Shown here piece by piece: positions 56,987 through 64,000 of a DNA stretch of 64,000 bases. The stretch's first letter is position 1. Every line of letters starts with the position of its first letter. Origin of the DNA: Candidatus Poribacteria bacterium (GTDB taxonomy: Bacteria > Poribacteria > WGA-4E > WGA-3G); assembly GCA_003635255.1 (NCBI GenBank), contig PYJC01000177.1, positions 201 to 64,200 on the forward strand, written 5' to 3'. The position numbers were made by a program, and so were the translations under genes. Below the pieces are notes generated by a model. That model saw nothing but the letters and a program-made list of their open reading frames with translations, was not told the origin of the DNA and searched no databases.

Positions 56987-57247
56987 ATGGAAGGTTTGAA
57001 AGCGTGTATGCGCTATGTCTTCATTTTGTCTGCCATGATTATCGTCGGCATATTTGCAACGGACTGGTGGTTCACTAGGGACGGCAATCTGCTCAATGAT
57101 ACGCTCGTCGGCATCATGATGGGCGCGCCTCTGGGGTGGTTTGGGGCGTTTGTGACGTTCTACACCACCGAGAAAGTGACGCAGATACTCAACAAGAAAG
57201 AGGAGGTAGCAAATGGAGGTGATCCACCGCCGAGCGCAGATCATTAA
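56987..57247 (+). CDS. Holin-like protein
   Basis: 86 residues with two membrane helices (YVFILSAMIIVGIFATDWWF; TLVGIMMGAPLGWFGAFVTF) and a charged C-terminus, size and layout of a class II holin. GGAGG lies 9-10 bases upstream. Its 3' end overlaps the next gene by 35 bases. Confidence 0.5.
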   Translation: MEGLKACMRYVFILSAMIIVGIFATDWWFTRDGNLLNDTLVGIMMGAPLGWFGAFVTFYTTEKVTQILNKKEEVANGGDPPPSADH

Positions 57248-57698
57248 CGCCCTTGAGGGACTCTTTGAGACGCTCAAGACACCTGTAGACGAATCCGGGT
57301 TTCCGATACAGGTGAAGACCGTCCAGAAACGGTTTGTCCACTGGACGGCATTAGACCAACAAGACGCGTTGCCGGCGATCCTGTTGACGTATGGCGACAA
57401 CGGGAGCGCACCGGACTCACCTGTTGTCGGTTACATCGACGAAAACTTTCCGATCGCGGTCACTGCGGTCATGAAAGAGGAACCGCATCTGAAAGACCTG
57501 ACCGATCAAGCGTCCGATATGCACTATTCGATCGGTCGGCTTATTAACAGTAACCCAACGCTGGGTGTCGAGGGTGTCAACCCCGAAAAGACACGCATTG
57601 TGGGGTGGAGAGGTAGTGAAGGTACTATCTCCAAATTTGAGATAATCCGTTTCAGACTCGTTGTGGTGCATCGGTATCACGCGACAGAAAATGTGTAA
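57213..57698 (+). CDS. Tail terminator-like protein
   Basis: 161 residues with GAGGAGG before the ATG, overlapping the holin-like gene. IINALEGLFETLKTP, ALPAILLTYGDN, YIDENFPIAVTAVMKE and FEIIRFRLVVVHRY follow the alpha/beta pattern of phage tail terminators that cap the tube. It is odd to find it among lysis-type genes. Confidence 0.55.
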   Translation: MEVIHRRAQIINALEGLFETLKTPVDESGFPIQVKTVQKRFVHWTALDQQDALPAILLTYGDNGSAPDSPVVGYIDENFPIAVTAVMKEEPHLKDLTDQASDMHYSIGRLINSNPTLGVEGVNPEKTRIVGWRGSEGTISKFEIIRFRLVVVHRYHATENV

Positions 57699-57772
57699 CA
57701 GTTACCAGTAGCCAGTACCCAGTGGCCAGTTAAAGAGGTTTTTTAATTGGAAACTGGAAACTGGAAACTTCA
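57699..57772 (+). repeat. Heptamer hairpin between genes
   Basis: CAGTTACCAGTAGCCAGTAC onwards to CAGTTAAAGAGG, TTTTTTAA, then TTGGAAACTGGAAACTGGAA onwards. Confidence 0.85.
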
Positions 57773-57792
57773 AAAAAAAGGAGTTAAGACTT

Positions 57793-58599
57793 ATGTATTT
57801 CCAGAAGACACGACTTTGGTTTTGGGCAGCGACGATCGTTGCGCTTGTTCTGCTCATCGGTGCGCTTGCACATGCCCAATTGCCAAGCAACCCAGACGAA
57901 ACTTCCGTCTCTATTGCGATCAACAAAATTGTCGACACAACCGGTTGGGGCGGCTCGTTCGCCGTGCCATACAAACTTAACGATAATGTTTCTGGCTATT
58001 TCGCTACCGCGGCACAAGGCGGCGATCTGATACGCGGCCGCTATCACGCCGAAGTGTCGTACGCTTTCGGTGCGCTCGATGTAACACTCTATACCGATGG
58101 CACTTATAAGGGACCGGATGTCGCGAATCTCGGACGACAGGCAGATTTAGGCGTAACCATCGGAACGAACCGTCCGGGTGGCGATGTTGAAATCGGTATT
58201 TTTGGCAGGAACGGCGGCGCATTTGCGAAACCCAACGCCTTTGATGACCTATCGGCGAAAGGGTATGACGAAGCCGTCCTGGAAACGATTGACGGACTCA
58301 CCACCTTAAATCCTGCACCGACGGGGCTGAGTTTTGGCGATCGGAACTCTGTGAACCTGTTGGTCTCGCTGCAGAAAAACGTTGGTGATATTGGCGCGTC
58401 TTTGAAACTGATGCCAGAACTTGTCGGCAGCACGGACGATGCGGTTGACCAAGCCATTTTGAACCTGCACACCGATTACCGGCTTTCAGAGAAGGTGTCG
58501 TTGGGTGTAGGTGTGGATATTGGCTGCCAGCGGTTTCGTGGGTCTGGTGATATTGAGCAAGAAGTCGCCGGGCTGCTAACGCTAAATCTCGCATTTTAG
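57793..58599 (+). CDS. Phage-borne outer-membrane barrel-like protein
   Basis: 268 residues with AAGGAG before the ATG. Signal peptide 1-28 (ALAHAQ), then amphipathic strands (YKLNDNVSGYFATAAQGGDL, HAEVSYAFGALDVTLYTD, SEKVSLGVGVDIGCQRF) ending VAGLLTLNLAF with a terminal Phe, as in outer-membrane proteins. A phage gene of this kind might mask or alter a surface receptor. Confidence 0.55.
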   Translation: MYFQKTRLWFWAATIVALVLLIGALAHAQLPSNPDETSVSIAINKIVDTTGWGGSFAVPYKLNDNVSGYFATAAQGGDLIRGRYHAEVSYAFGALDVTLYTDGTYKGPDVANLGRQADLGVTIGTNRPGGDVEIGIFGRNGGAFAKPNAFDDLSAKGYDEAVLETIDGLTTLNPAPTGLSFGDRNSVNLLVSLQKNVGDIGASLKLMPELVGSTDDAVDQAILNLHTDYRLSEKVSLGVGVDIGCQRFRGSGDIEQEVAGLLTLNLAF

Positions 58600-58606
58600 G
58601 AGGAGT

Positions 58607-58703
<97 letters not shown>

Positions 58704-58710
58704 TAAACGC

Positions 58711-58911
58711 ATGGATAAGCAAGGACATTTGATAAAGACTCCCCAAGAGCTCCTCATTGAACCTGCTCCCCGCAAGGTGACGATCAGAGAATATCCAAGC
58801 CCCGATTATCAACGCCGATGGCAGATTGAGAAAGAGCAGCGCGAGCAGGCACAGAACTCTATCAAACCGAAACCGAGACGGAAGCGTGGTCGGAAGTTTA
58901 GATCGCGATAA
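58711..58911 (+). CDS. Small very basic protein
   Basis: 66 residues ending KPKPRRKRGRKFRSR. The array abuts the start, leaving no ribosome site. Possibly nucleic-acid binding. Coding status moderate. Confidence 0.4.
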   Translation: MDKQGHLIKTPQELLIEPAPRKVTIREYPSPDYQRRWQIEKEQREQAQNSIKPKPRRKRGRKFRSR

Positions 58912-58923
58912 AAGACTTATGGG

Positions 58924-59022
58924 TTATCAGTCACCAGTGGCCAGTTACGAGTTACCAGTTAACTCTCACTGCGAGGCACTCTTTTCTGGTAACTGGAAAC
59001 TGGTAACTGGAAACTCTAAAAG
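58924..59022 (+). repeat. Heptamer hairpin with CTCTCACTGCGAGGC insert
   Basis: CAGTCACCAGTGGCCAGTTA onwards, CTCTCACTGCGAGGC (also near 20480, 20640 and 42500), then CTGGTAACTGGAAACTGGTA onwards. Confidence 0.85.
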
Positions 59023-59030
59023 GGAATATC

Positions 59031-59651
59031 ATGATTAAGAAACTGCTTTACATCATCACTGTTTTGACGATACTCACGGGTGCGTCATTGCTTTTTAATA
59101 CGCATACCGCGGATACATCTGGGGACGATGACCCCTCGCTGATGGATGAGACACCGCCCGAAGGCATGTTTGATAACGAAGAACAACCGGTTTATATCTT
59201 CGCGCACTTGGCATATAAACACGATGTGAGAGCGGTCGATACATACTTTCTTGAGATACAAGACCACCCCGGTGAGGGGATTGATGAGATTGTGGGGGGT
59301 TTCGTCGCGACGAACTTCCACGCGTATGTGAAGTTGCGTGACGTATCCGTTCCAACGAGCTGCGACACAACCGAGGCACACAGCAGACCGCATATCGAAA
59401 TAGACCGCGAACGGGAAAGATGGGCAAAAGGCATGGACTTTGTGCAACGGTTGCTGATGCTAAACCAGTCGTTGCGGCTATCGAACATAACGGTCGAAGG
59501 CGAAATACTTGTCTGCGATGTCCAGTTTTTTCTCGGTGGGGCGTTCCATGATCTGACGACAACCCTCTCACGAGACGGTTTCGCGAGACCCACCATCGAT
59601 GGCTATGCATGGAACTGGGGCGCAGAGCAATTGGAACCGCACGAACAGTAA
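59031..59651 (+). CDS. Membrane-anchored SNase-like protein lacking catalytic residues
   Basis: 206 residues with an N-terminal anchor (1-22). The OB-fold pattern of the staphylococcal nuclease family is visible: AYVKLRDVSVPTSCDT in place of RLIGVDTPE, AKGMDFVQRLLMLNQSLRLS for the helix, VCDVQFFLGG in place of KYGRLLAY, and LSRDGFARP at the end. The Asp/Glu and second Arg needed for cutting are gone, so it is probably a binding protein. Compare the intact enzyme at 4205. Confidence 0.55.
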   Translation: MIKKLLYIITVLTILTGASLLFNTHTADTSGDDDPSLMDETPPEGMFDNEEQPVYIFAHLAYKHDVRAVDTYFLEIQDHPGEGIDEIVGGFVATNFHAYVKLRDVSVPTSCDTTEAHSRPHIEIDRERERWAKGMDFVQRLLMLNQSLRLSNITVEGEILVCDVQFFLGGAFHDLTTTLSRDGFARPTIDGYAWNWGAEQLEPHEQ

Positions 59652-59722
59652 CCAGTTACCAGTCACCAGTCACCAGTAACAAGAGTCCTCTTAACTGGCC
59701 ACTGGTTACTGGTCACTGTTAA
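59648..59722. repeat. Converging heptamer arrays between convergent genes
   Basis: The left half reads CCAGTTACCAGTCACCAGTC on the plus strand after the plus-strand stop; the right half is the same kind of array on the minus strand after the minus-strand stop. Confidence 0.85.
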
Positions 59723-59894
59723 CTTCTTTACCTTCTTTTTCATCTTCTTCTTCAAGATACAGCTCTTTGAGTGCTTGAACATCTTCTGCGTCGAGTGGAA
59801 TGCCGCCAGACTCGACAACTTTGCCGGTTCCAAGATGTTGCCAACCTGCAGGTGTGAACATGTAGATGTTTCGATCTTCTTTTTCTTTTTTCAT
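59706..59894 (-). CDS. Small acidic protein
   Basis: 62 residues: RNIYMFTPAGWQHLGTGKVV then an acidic tail (EEEDEKEGKE). The last residues (VNSDQ) are read from the heptamer array. Last gene of the minus-strand early-type operon. The ribosome site is weak. Confidence 0.45.
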   Translation of the reverse strand: MKKEKEDRNIYMFTPAGWQHLGTGKVVESGGIPLDAEDVQALKELYLEEEDEKEGKEVNSDQ

Positions 59895-59917
59895 ACAAAT
59901 TACCCCATGTAGTCTCT

Positions 59918-60481
59918 CTAATACTCCTCAGCAAACATAACAACGAGAACACGGTAAGCGTTGAGGGGGTCCGCCGCGCGCGCCTTCATAGACGCGTCCT
60001 CGTAGTAATTAATTTGCCAATAGATTTTCGGGATACCGTCAAGTTCGATACACCCAAAATCATGCTCACCGTAGGGATCGTTGTCCTGGGTGAAGTTATC
60101 GAAAGCGATAATCTTGTCAAAAAGCACCGCCTTCGTCTCCGCCGCAAGGTTCTCGACGGTCGAAGTCATGAACGCCCTGCCATCGGGTCGCGGCACCATG
60201 AAGACGGCTTTTCGGAAAAGGTCATTTCTCAGTTGAATGCTTTTAGCCAGCGCGTCCGGATTATCAACTCGGTCATAGCGGATTTCATAGACAGCGAGTC
60301 TCGACACCAGATTAACTACCTCTGTGAAGTCGAGCGTGTCAACGTTTTGTATCCCGCGCGCCTTAAGCTTAGCCCTGAGCTCTTCAAGGCTATATTGCTC
60401 GGCTTCAAGTTTATATTTCTCGACAGCAGATGCTGGCTGCTGTTCTGTTTTCGATAAGAAGTTCAAACCATTTTTTGACAT
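59918..60481 (-). CDS. DUF3768-like protein with N-terminal helical domain (fused form)
   Basis: 187 residues with AGGAGG before the ATG. Residues about 30-75 (LEELRAKLKARGIQNVDTLD) are a helical domain shared with the gene at 61202. Residues about 85-187 (FDNFTQDNDPYGEHDFG, IYWQINYYEDAS, YRVLVVMFAEEY) match DUF3768, shared with the gene at 61416. So this protein joins both units in one chain. Function unknown. Confidence 0.65.
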   Translation of the reverse strand: MSKNGLNFLSKTEQQPASAVEKYKLEAEQYSLEELRAKLKARGIQNVDTLDFTEVVNLVSRLAVYEIRYDRVDNPDALAKSIQLRNDLFRKAVFMVPRPDGRAFMTSTVENLAAETKAVLFDKIIAFDNFTQDNDPYGEHDFGCIELDGIPKIYWQINYYEDASMKARAADPLNAYRVLVVMFAEEY

Positions 60482-60493
60482 TTGTAAATCCTC

Positions 60494-60868
60494 CTAATCC
60501 CATCCGAACCGCTTGCGCCAGTTAAATATCGTTTTTTCGGAAGCATTGACGACTTTGGCAGTGTGTTTGGATGCGTCTCCCTTCCGCATCCCAGCAGCAC
60601 GGGCATCGTGGTACGTGGATTTCGCAAGTGCGATCAGGTCGCTACTGTCACGTTCAAGGTCGCGGGTGGCTTTTCTGCGGAGGCTTCTGTCGCCGGTGAA
60701 GCTGAACGCATCGAGAGCCTTGTCCCATTCGCCTTTCGCTTGCCATTGGTGGACGGTATTCTCGCGGACACCGACCGCATCGGCAATCTCCTTAACAGTT
60801 TTATCCGGTTCGTTTATGAAGAGATAGGCAACCGCGCCCATCTTGTAATAGTTAAAATTCTTGGGCAT
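60494..60868 (-). CDS. Double HTH DNA-binding protein
   Basis: 124 residues with GGAGG before the ATG. Two helix-turn-helix segments, KTVKEIADAVGVRENTVHQW (24-43) and HTAKVVNASEKTIFNWRKRF (102-121), each followed by a Trp-rich end as in terminase small or transposase-like HTHs. Probable regulator or DNA-marking protein of the early operon. Confidence 0.55.
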   Translation of the reverse strand: MPKNFNYYKMGAVAYLFINEPDKTVKEIADAVGVRENTVHQWQAKGEWDKALDAFSFTGDRSLRRKATRDLERDSSDLIALAKSTYHDARAAGMRKGDASKHTAKVVNASEKTIFNWRKRFGWD

Positions 60869-60903
60869 CTGTCCTCCATTATTTTACCATATCCGCCATA
60901 AAT

Positions 60904-61197
60904 CTAAAATTCACAGTTGTTCCAAGCCTCGCGCAAGTTCTCAACTGTCAACTGTTCTTTGAACGCTGCGACGGCTTCCGCTCTCGGCATATCGCTATAT
61001 TTCGCACCGAACGCAATGAAATCGGCAATCCGTGCCAACATCGCTTGTTCTGCATCGTCCGCGGGTTGTGCCAGCACTAACACCCGTAACGCTTTCTGGC
61101 ACTGTGCTTCGGTAAGGTGTCGAAACAAGGATTTCAGTTGCCGAAAAGCATCGTCATCGAGTCGGTTATCCTCAACCTCAACTACAACTTTTTTCAT
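60904..61197 (-). CDS. Hypothetical helical protein
   Basis: 97 residues from the ATG at 61195-61197 (GGAGG 8 bases upstream; an earlier in-frame ATG lies within that site). Helical (DDAFRQLKSLFRHLTEAQCQ; DFIAFGAKYSDMPRAEAVAA). Starts 4 bases after the stop of the next gene upstream. Confidence 0.5.
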   Translation of the reverse strand: MKKVVVEVEDNRLDDDAFRQLKSLFRHLTEAQCQKALRVLVLAQPADDAEQAMLARIADFIAFGAKYSDMPRAEAVAAFKEQLTVENLREAWNNCEF

Positions 61198-61201
61198 CTG
61201 T

Positions 61202-61414
61202 TTATCCTCCAATAAAGGTAGCGTTATTTTTCTCCCGGACTTCGATGGCTATGAGTTTTGCCAGCAATTCTCTGGCTTCATCATAACCGAGCCGGTGCGC
61301 GTTGTTAACGCCACGTCGCTGGAGCAGGTAGATAACCTTTCGGTGGTTTTCGACCTCTATTGGACGCGGCGGTGTCGGTTTGGGTTTCGTGAAATAGAAA
61401 TTGAGAGACTTCAT
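61202..61414 (-). CDS. Stand-alone copy of the N-terminal unit of the DUF3768 fusion
   Basis: 70 residues from the ATG at 61412-61414 (GAGGA upstream). HRKVIYLLQRRGVNNAHRLG then YDEARELLAKLIAIEVREKN parallels the N-terminal domain of the protein at 59918. It follows the stand-alone DUF3768 gene by 1 base. Confidence 0.55.
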   Translation of the reverse strand: MKSLNFYFTKPKPTPPRPIEVENHRKVIYLLQRRGVNNAHRLGYDEARELLAKLIAIEVREKNNATFIGG

Positions 61415-61415
61415 T

Positions 61416-61772
61416 TCAATATTCCTCTGAAAGCATGATAACGAGGACGCGGTAGGCGTTAAGTTTATCCTCTGCCCCGAATTCCATATCGGCATCCTCA
61501 TAGTAGTCTATCTTCCAAAAGACCTTATGCGTTTCATCTTCATCCGTCATCAGATTAGAAACCGAGACGGTGACACTCCCAAAATCGTGATCCCCGTAGG
61601 GATCGTTGTCTTCGGTAAAGTTATCGAACTCGGCGATCTCCTTGTAAATCCAAGCACACACCGCGCTGCCGAGACTCGCCACGCCGGGGGTCATGACGGC
61701 TTTGCCGTCGGGGTGGGGCGCGAACATGACAACTTTTCGGAAGGCATCATTTTTCGCTTGAATAGTGTCCAT
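61416..61772 (-). CDS. DUF3768-like protein (stand-alone form)
   Basis: 118 residues from the ATG at 61770-61772 (AAAGGA upstream). FDNFTEDNDPYGDHDFGSVT, FWKIDYYEDADM and YRVLVIMLSEEY match DUF3768, a small domain common in mobile elements and phages. Paralogue of the C-terminal half of the protein at 59918. Confidence 0.65.
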   Translation of the reverse strand: MDTIQAKNDAFRKVVMFAPHPDGKAVMTPGVASLGSAVCAWIYKEIAEFDNFTEDNDPYGDHDFGSVTVSVSNLMTDEDETHKVFWKIDYYEDADMEFGAEDKLNAYRVLVIMLSEEY

Positions 61773-61831
61773 CAGTATATTTCCTTTTGTTTGCGACAAG
61801 GCGAGGGTTTGAGACCTCGCCCTGCTGGTTT

Positions 61832-62146
61832 TTAGTCGTTGATAAGCAATTCGGAAAGTTCATTGTCGTAGCAGTGAACGATCCAATTGCCGGACTCGTC
61901 TTTGGTGATCTGTAGCGATCGCTTATCAATCTGAATCCGATCCCTACGCCACAACTTCCACATCGCTTGCGTCGGAAACTTGCATTCAGCAATGATACCG
62001 CGTCCGTCGCGATGGAACGCTGTCCAGTTTGTCATCCCCAACTCCTGTCGAATAAACGCTGCATCCTGAGCGGCAACCGCAGCGGCAATCGCTTCCTTGT
62101 TCGCCTCGTATTCGGCGCGTGTGGTTTTCTTCTGAAGATCAATCAT
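61832..62146 (-). CDS. Hypothetical protein
   Basis: 104 residues. RAEYEANKEAIAAAVAAQDA (helix) then RGIIAECKFPTQAMWKLWRR and SLQITKDESGNWIVHCYDNE (strands). No family recognised. AGGTGGA lies upstream of the ATG. Confidence 0.45.
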   Translation of the reverse strand: MIDLQKKTTRAEYEANKEAIAAAVAAQDAAFIRQELGMTNWTAFHRDGRGIIAECKFPTQAMWKLWRRDRIQIDKRSLQITKDESGNWIVHCYDNELSELLIND

Positions 62147-62184
62147 TTATAGAATTCCACCTGTAGGTCGCCCTGATGGGGCGG

Positions 62185-62220
62185 GGCAGGGAAACCCCGA
62201 AGGCCTCCCTGCCTTTTTTT
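62185..62220 (+). terminator. Plus-strand rho-independent terminator within the minus-strand operon
   Basis: GGCAGGG (62185-62191) pairs with CCCTGCC (62207-62213), followed by seven T. On the minus strand it has no T tail. It would stop antisense transcripts. Confidence 0.75.
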
Positions 62221-62410
62221 ATTTTTGCATGAGCACTGCTCTGACGCGCAGGCAGTGTTGACATTGACATCTCCGATGGTACCGATGTTGCGGTGTCGGA
62301 GACCTGGAGCATTCACCGCAGGCAATAATTTCGCCATTCTTGAACCGGGCATCCGCGTCGGTTTCTGGCACGAGGCGGCTGCATCGGGTGCAGATGGGTT
62401 GCTGCTTCAT
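62219..62410 (-). CDS. Small zinc-ribbon protein
   Basis: 63 residues with AGGAGGT before the ATG at 62408-62410. CTRC (8-11) and CGEC (32-35) form a four-Cys ribbon, then CQCQHC near the end. Its start overlaps the stop of the gene upstream by 4 bases. Confidence 0.55.
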   Translation of the reverse strand: MKQQPICTRCSRLVPETDADARFKNGEIIACGECSRSPTPQHRYHRRCQCQHCLRVRAVLMQK

Positions 62411-62718
62411 CGTTGACCTCCTGGGAACCATTCTTTTGTGTAGGGGACAGTATTCCGAGCGCAACCGCCCCAGGGCCGGATAAGACCGCATCGCTGGCAC
62501 CGTTGCCACATCAGCCGTTGATGGCGTTTGATGTCGGTATCGGTTTTGGGGATGCCGGTGAAGTCGGGGGCACCGCAACTTGAGGTTGCAGTGCCGTTTG
62601 GTGAAATGTGGACCCATCGCTTTTTCACAGAATCCCATTGCGGGGATGCGATCCAAGCGGATTTGAGATACGCCCGCGCCAGTTCAGTGAGCCCGGCAAG
62701 AGACATCAGCTTTTTCAT
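62407..62718 (-). CDS. Hypothetical early-type protein with CxxC motif
   Basis: 103 residues with AAAGGAGGT before the ATG. Helical start (LAGLTELARAYLKSAWIASP), Trp/Arg-rich middle, then WQRCQRCGLIRPWGGC, a possible metal site. It overlaps both neighbours by 4 bases. Confidence 0.5.
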   Translation of the reverse strand: MKKLMSLAGLTELARAYLKSAWIASPQWDSVKKRWVHISPNGTATSSCGAPDFTGIPKTDTDIKRHQRLMWQRCQRCGLIRPWGGCARNTVPYTKEWFPGGQR

Positions 62719-63077
62719 GCTGTACCTCCTTTGAGGGCAAACTGGAGTTGCGAGCCGTAGCCCTGCCGAAACGCGATCTTGCGATCACGATAATAGCCGC
62801 GCAGGGTTTCCAAGAGCGCATCTCTGGAAAAGGAAGCGCATTCTTGACGGACGGTGACGAAGATTTCATCAAAGATAAAATAGCCGTTGCCACCAGGGTA
62901 GTATTCGGTCAATTTATGGAGAGCTGCCAGAACGGGGCAGACCGGAACCGGGGGCTCCGATGGCGGCGGTTCAGGAAGGCGTTCAACCCGCGTGCGGATA
63001 TGGCGAGTTGGGAAGCCTTTGGGTTGGATCGCAATTGCACGCGTGCCGTTTTTGCCGTGCAATGTTACAGTAATCAT
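62715..63077 (-). CDS. First gene of the early-type operon, unknown function
   Basis: 120 residues from the ATG at 63077 (GAGG seven bases upstream; another ATG lies two codons earlier but too close to that site). Pro-rich linker (PEPPPSEPPVPVCP) and then a winged-helix-like C-terminus (GYFIFDEIFVTVRQECASFS to LRGYYRDRKIAFRQGYGS). It lies behind the promoter at 63206-63234 with a ~120-base structured leader. Confidence 0.5.
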   Translation of the reverse strand: MITVTLHGKNGTRAIAIQPKGFPTRHIRTRVERLPEPPPSEPPVPVCPVLAALHKLTEYYPGGNGYFIFDEIFVTVRQECASFSRDALLETLRGYYRDRKIAFRQGYGSQLQFALKGGTA

Positions 63078-63095
63078 AATCATACCTCATAAAGT

Positions 63096-63124
63096 TTGAC
63101 TTTCGCCGCTGCATGAGATATAAT
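63096..63124 (+). promoter_or_regulatory. Sigma-70 promoter for antisense RNA
   Basis: TTGACT (63096-63101), 17-base spacer, TATAAT (63119-63124). Start expected near 63131, directly before the hairpin-rich segment. Confidence 0.8.
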
Positions 63125-63130
63125 TAAAGC

Positions 63131-63199
63131 AAGCGGCGCAAGCCGTGGTTTTTCCGCGGCGGGGGACTCATTTAGCGGTGAACCCCTGCCGTTTTTCTT
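63131..63199 (+). ncRNA. Short structured antisense RNA opposite the operon leader
   Basis: Begins behind the promoter at 63096-63124. First stem CGGC-GCAA-GCCG (63134-63145, GNRA loop). Alternative stem CCGTGG/CCGCGG. Terminator stem of 9 bp, CGGCGGGGG (63157-63165) with CCCCTGCCG (63183-63191), then TTTTTCTT. About 65 nt, fully complementary to the minus-strand leader. Loop sequence AGCGGT can pair with stem bases, suggesting kissing or pseudoknot contacts. Confidence 0.65.
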
Positions 63200-63205
63200 A
63201 TATAT

Positions 63206-63234
63206 ATTATACCACAAAAACCAATAAAAGTCAA
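63206..63234 (-). promoter_or_regulatory. Sigma-70 promoter of the minus-strand operon
   Basis: On the minus strand TTGACT (63229-63234), 17-base spacer, TATAAT (63206-63211). Start expected near 63199, giving a leader that covers the whole antisense RNA gene before the first ATG. Confidence 0.85.
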
Positions 63235-63250
63235 ATAAAAATCAAATAAA

Positions 63251-64000
63251 ATTGCTAAAAAATTGCGTTTTTTTCGTCAAAAATGCACATTTTTTTTGCG
63301 TAAACTGGCGGTTTTTACCTAAATTCCGCTCGGTTGTCTGCTGATCTGATCCGAAAACGCACACCGCGGTCAAAACCTTGTGCTTTCTATCCCACCAAAA
63401 TTAGCAACTTCAATCTATCTATATACAACGCCAGCAGTAACAAAAACGCAGCAGTGGCATGTTATCTGAAATCTTCCCTAACCTTTCATGCCACTGCGGA
63501 ACACCGAGCAAAAAACGCTGACAGGAGACGGGTGTTTTTGTTTTCTTGGAGGTTGAATAATATCTGTCCTTACCGAGACAAGCTGCGACAGGCTGCGACA
63601 GGCTGCGAAAATTTCTGCGAATTGTTTTAAAACATAACTTATATGAAGCGTTAACACCTGCGAAAATTGCGAAAGGTGCAGGGCGTGCCTTATCTTTAAA
63701 AATGCGCACTTCGGCGTTTATTGGGACGTTGCACGAGAGAGGGTGTAGCGGAGGCAGCGCGGGGTGGAAGGCGGGCGGTGGAGTGTAGTGGAATTCCGTG
63801 ACCCGCGACAGCGTTACCTTCTCCTGCCGTAGCAATGCCTGTAGTGTAGTGTAGTGGTAGGCACAAAGTGTAGTGTAGTGACGGCTTCTGCCCTTCCGCT
63901 TCCTGCCGAAACACTGCGCGGGCTTTGCTATTGGCGCGGTGTTTCGGCATTATTCAGAAGTAGGGCAGAACGCCAAAACGCAACGAAACGACTGCCGTGA
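63251..64000. other. Non-coding region with inverted and tandem repeats
   Basis: No supported gene. A/T-rich 63235-63320. Perfect 10-bp inverted repeat CAGTGGCATG (63453-63462) with CATGCCACTG near 63488-63497. Three GCTGCGACAG units near 63585-63612. Tandem GTAGT units near 63841-63880. A 15-bp stem (14 of 15 bases plus one G-T) from GCCGAAACACTGCGC (63905) to GCGCGGTGTTTCGGC (63948). The layout would suit an origin or a recombination site. Confidence 0.45.

Noticed and set aside
63334-63950. Reading frames in the last 650 bases
   Set aside because: No ribosome sites, low complexity, and they cross inverted and tandem repeats.

Overview
The window most likely comes from a Candidatus Poribacteria-like lineage or a closely related uncultured marine or sponge-associated bacterium. 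Evidence is the secreted proteins ending in an 'NYPNPFNPETWIPY' type C-terminal domain, the mix of dockerin, cohesin, leucine-rich-repeat, LamG and cytochrome c domains, and the very repeat-rich intergenic DNA. Most of the window is a tailed (siphovirus-like) phage or prophage genome. I see no integrase, no tRNA and no recognisable replication protein.

Layout. 1-5754 (+ strand): the 3' end of a secreted protein, then a row of small accessory genes (GIY-YIG nuclease, HEPN-like, DUF4268, ParB-like) with decayed DNA-methyltransferase scraps between them, then a staphylococcal-nuclease homologue and a lipoprotein. 5818-20409 (- strand): distal tail genes, namely Ig-like and beta-propeller structural proteins, a three-domain glycosyltransferase/methyltransferase, a fibre with 21 repeat units, hub-like proteins and a distal-tail-like protein. 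20851-31825 (- strand): about 11 kb of host-type cargo and a partition locus (LamG, a truncated apt, two LRR-dockerin giants, lipoproteins, a porin-like barrel, an RHH protein and ParA). This block separates the distal tail gene from the tape measure gene and has a 32-bp direct repeat near each end. 32519-43496 (- strand): tape measure, overlapping tail-assembly-chaperone frames, tail tube, small virion proteins and RHH regulators. 43937-59651 (+ strand): packaging and head module (terminases, portal, protease/scaffold, decoration protein, capsid, connectors), then lysis-type membrane proteins, a cysteine-peptidase candidate and an outer-membrane barrel. 59706-63077 (- strand): a compact operon of small early-type genes, with a strong promoter facing a short, structured antisense RNA gene.

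Two GIY-YIG/NUMOD3 homing-endonuclease genes interrupt the tail operon at 14.5 and 35.9 kb. Each sits behind a nearly identical ~180-bp divergent leader. Several intergenic repeat families punctuate the phage genes: heptamer arrays of the CCAGTTA type that always follow stop codons on the coding strand, a repeat that ends in a Shine-Dalgarno sequence just before start codons, and an 11-bp phased A-tract array directly in front of the small terminase gene. ParA with an RHH partner, 17-bp iteron-like repeats and a countertranscribed leader together raise the possibility of a phage-plasmid. That is inference, not proof.
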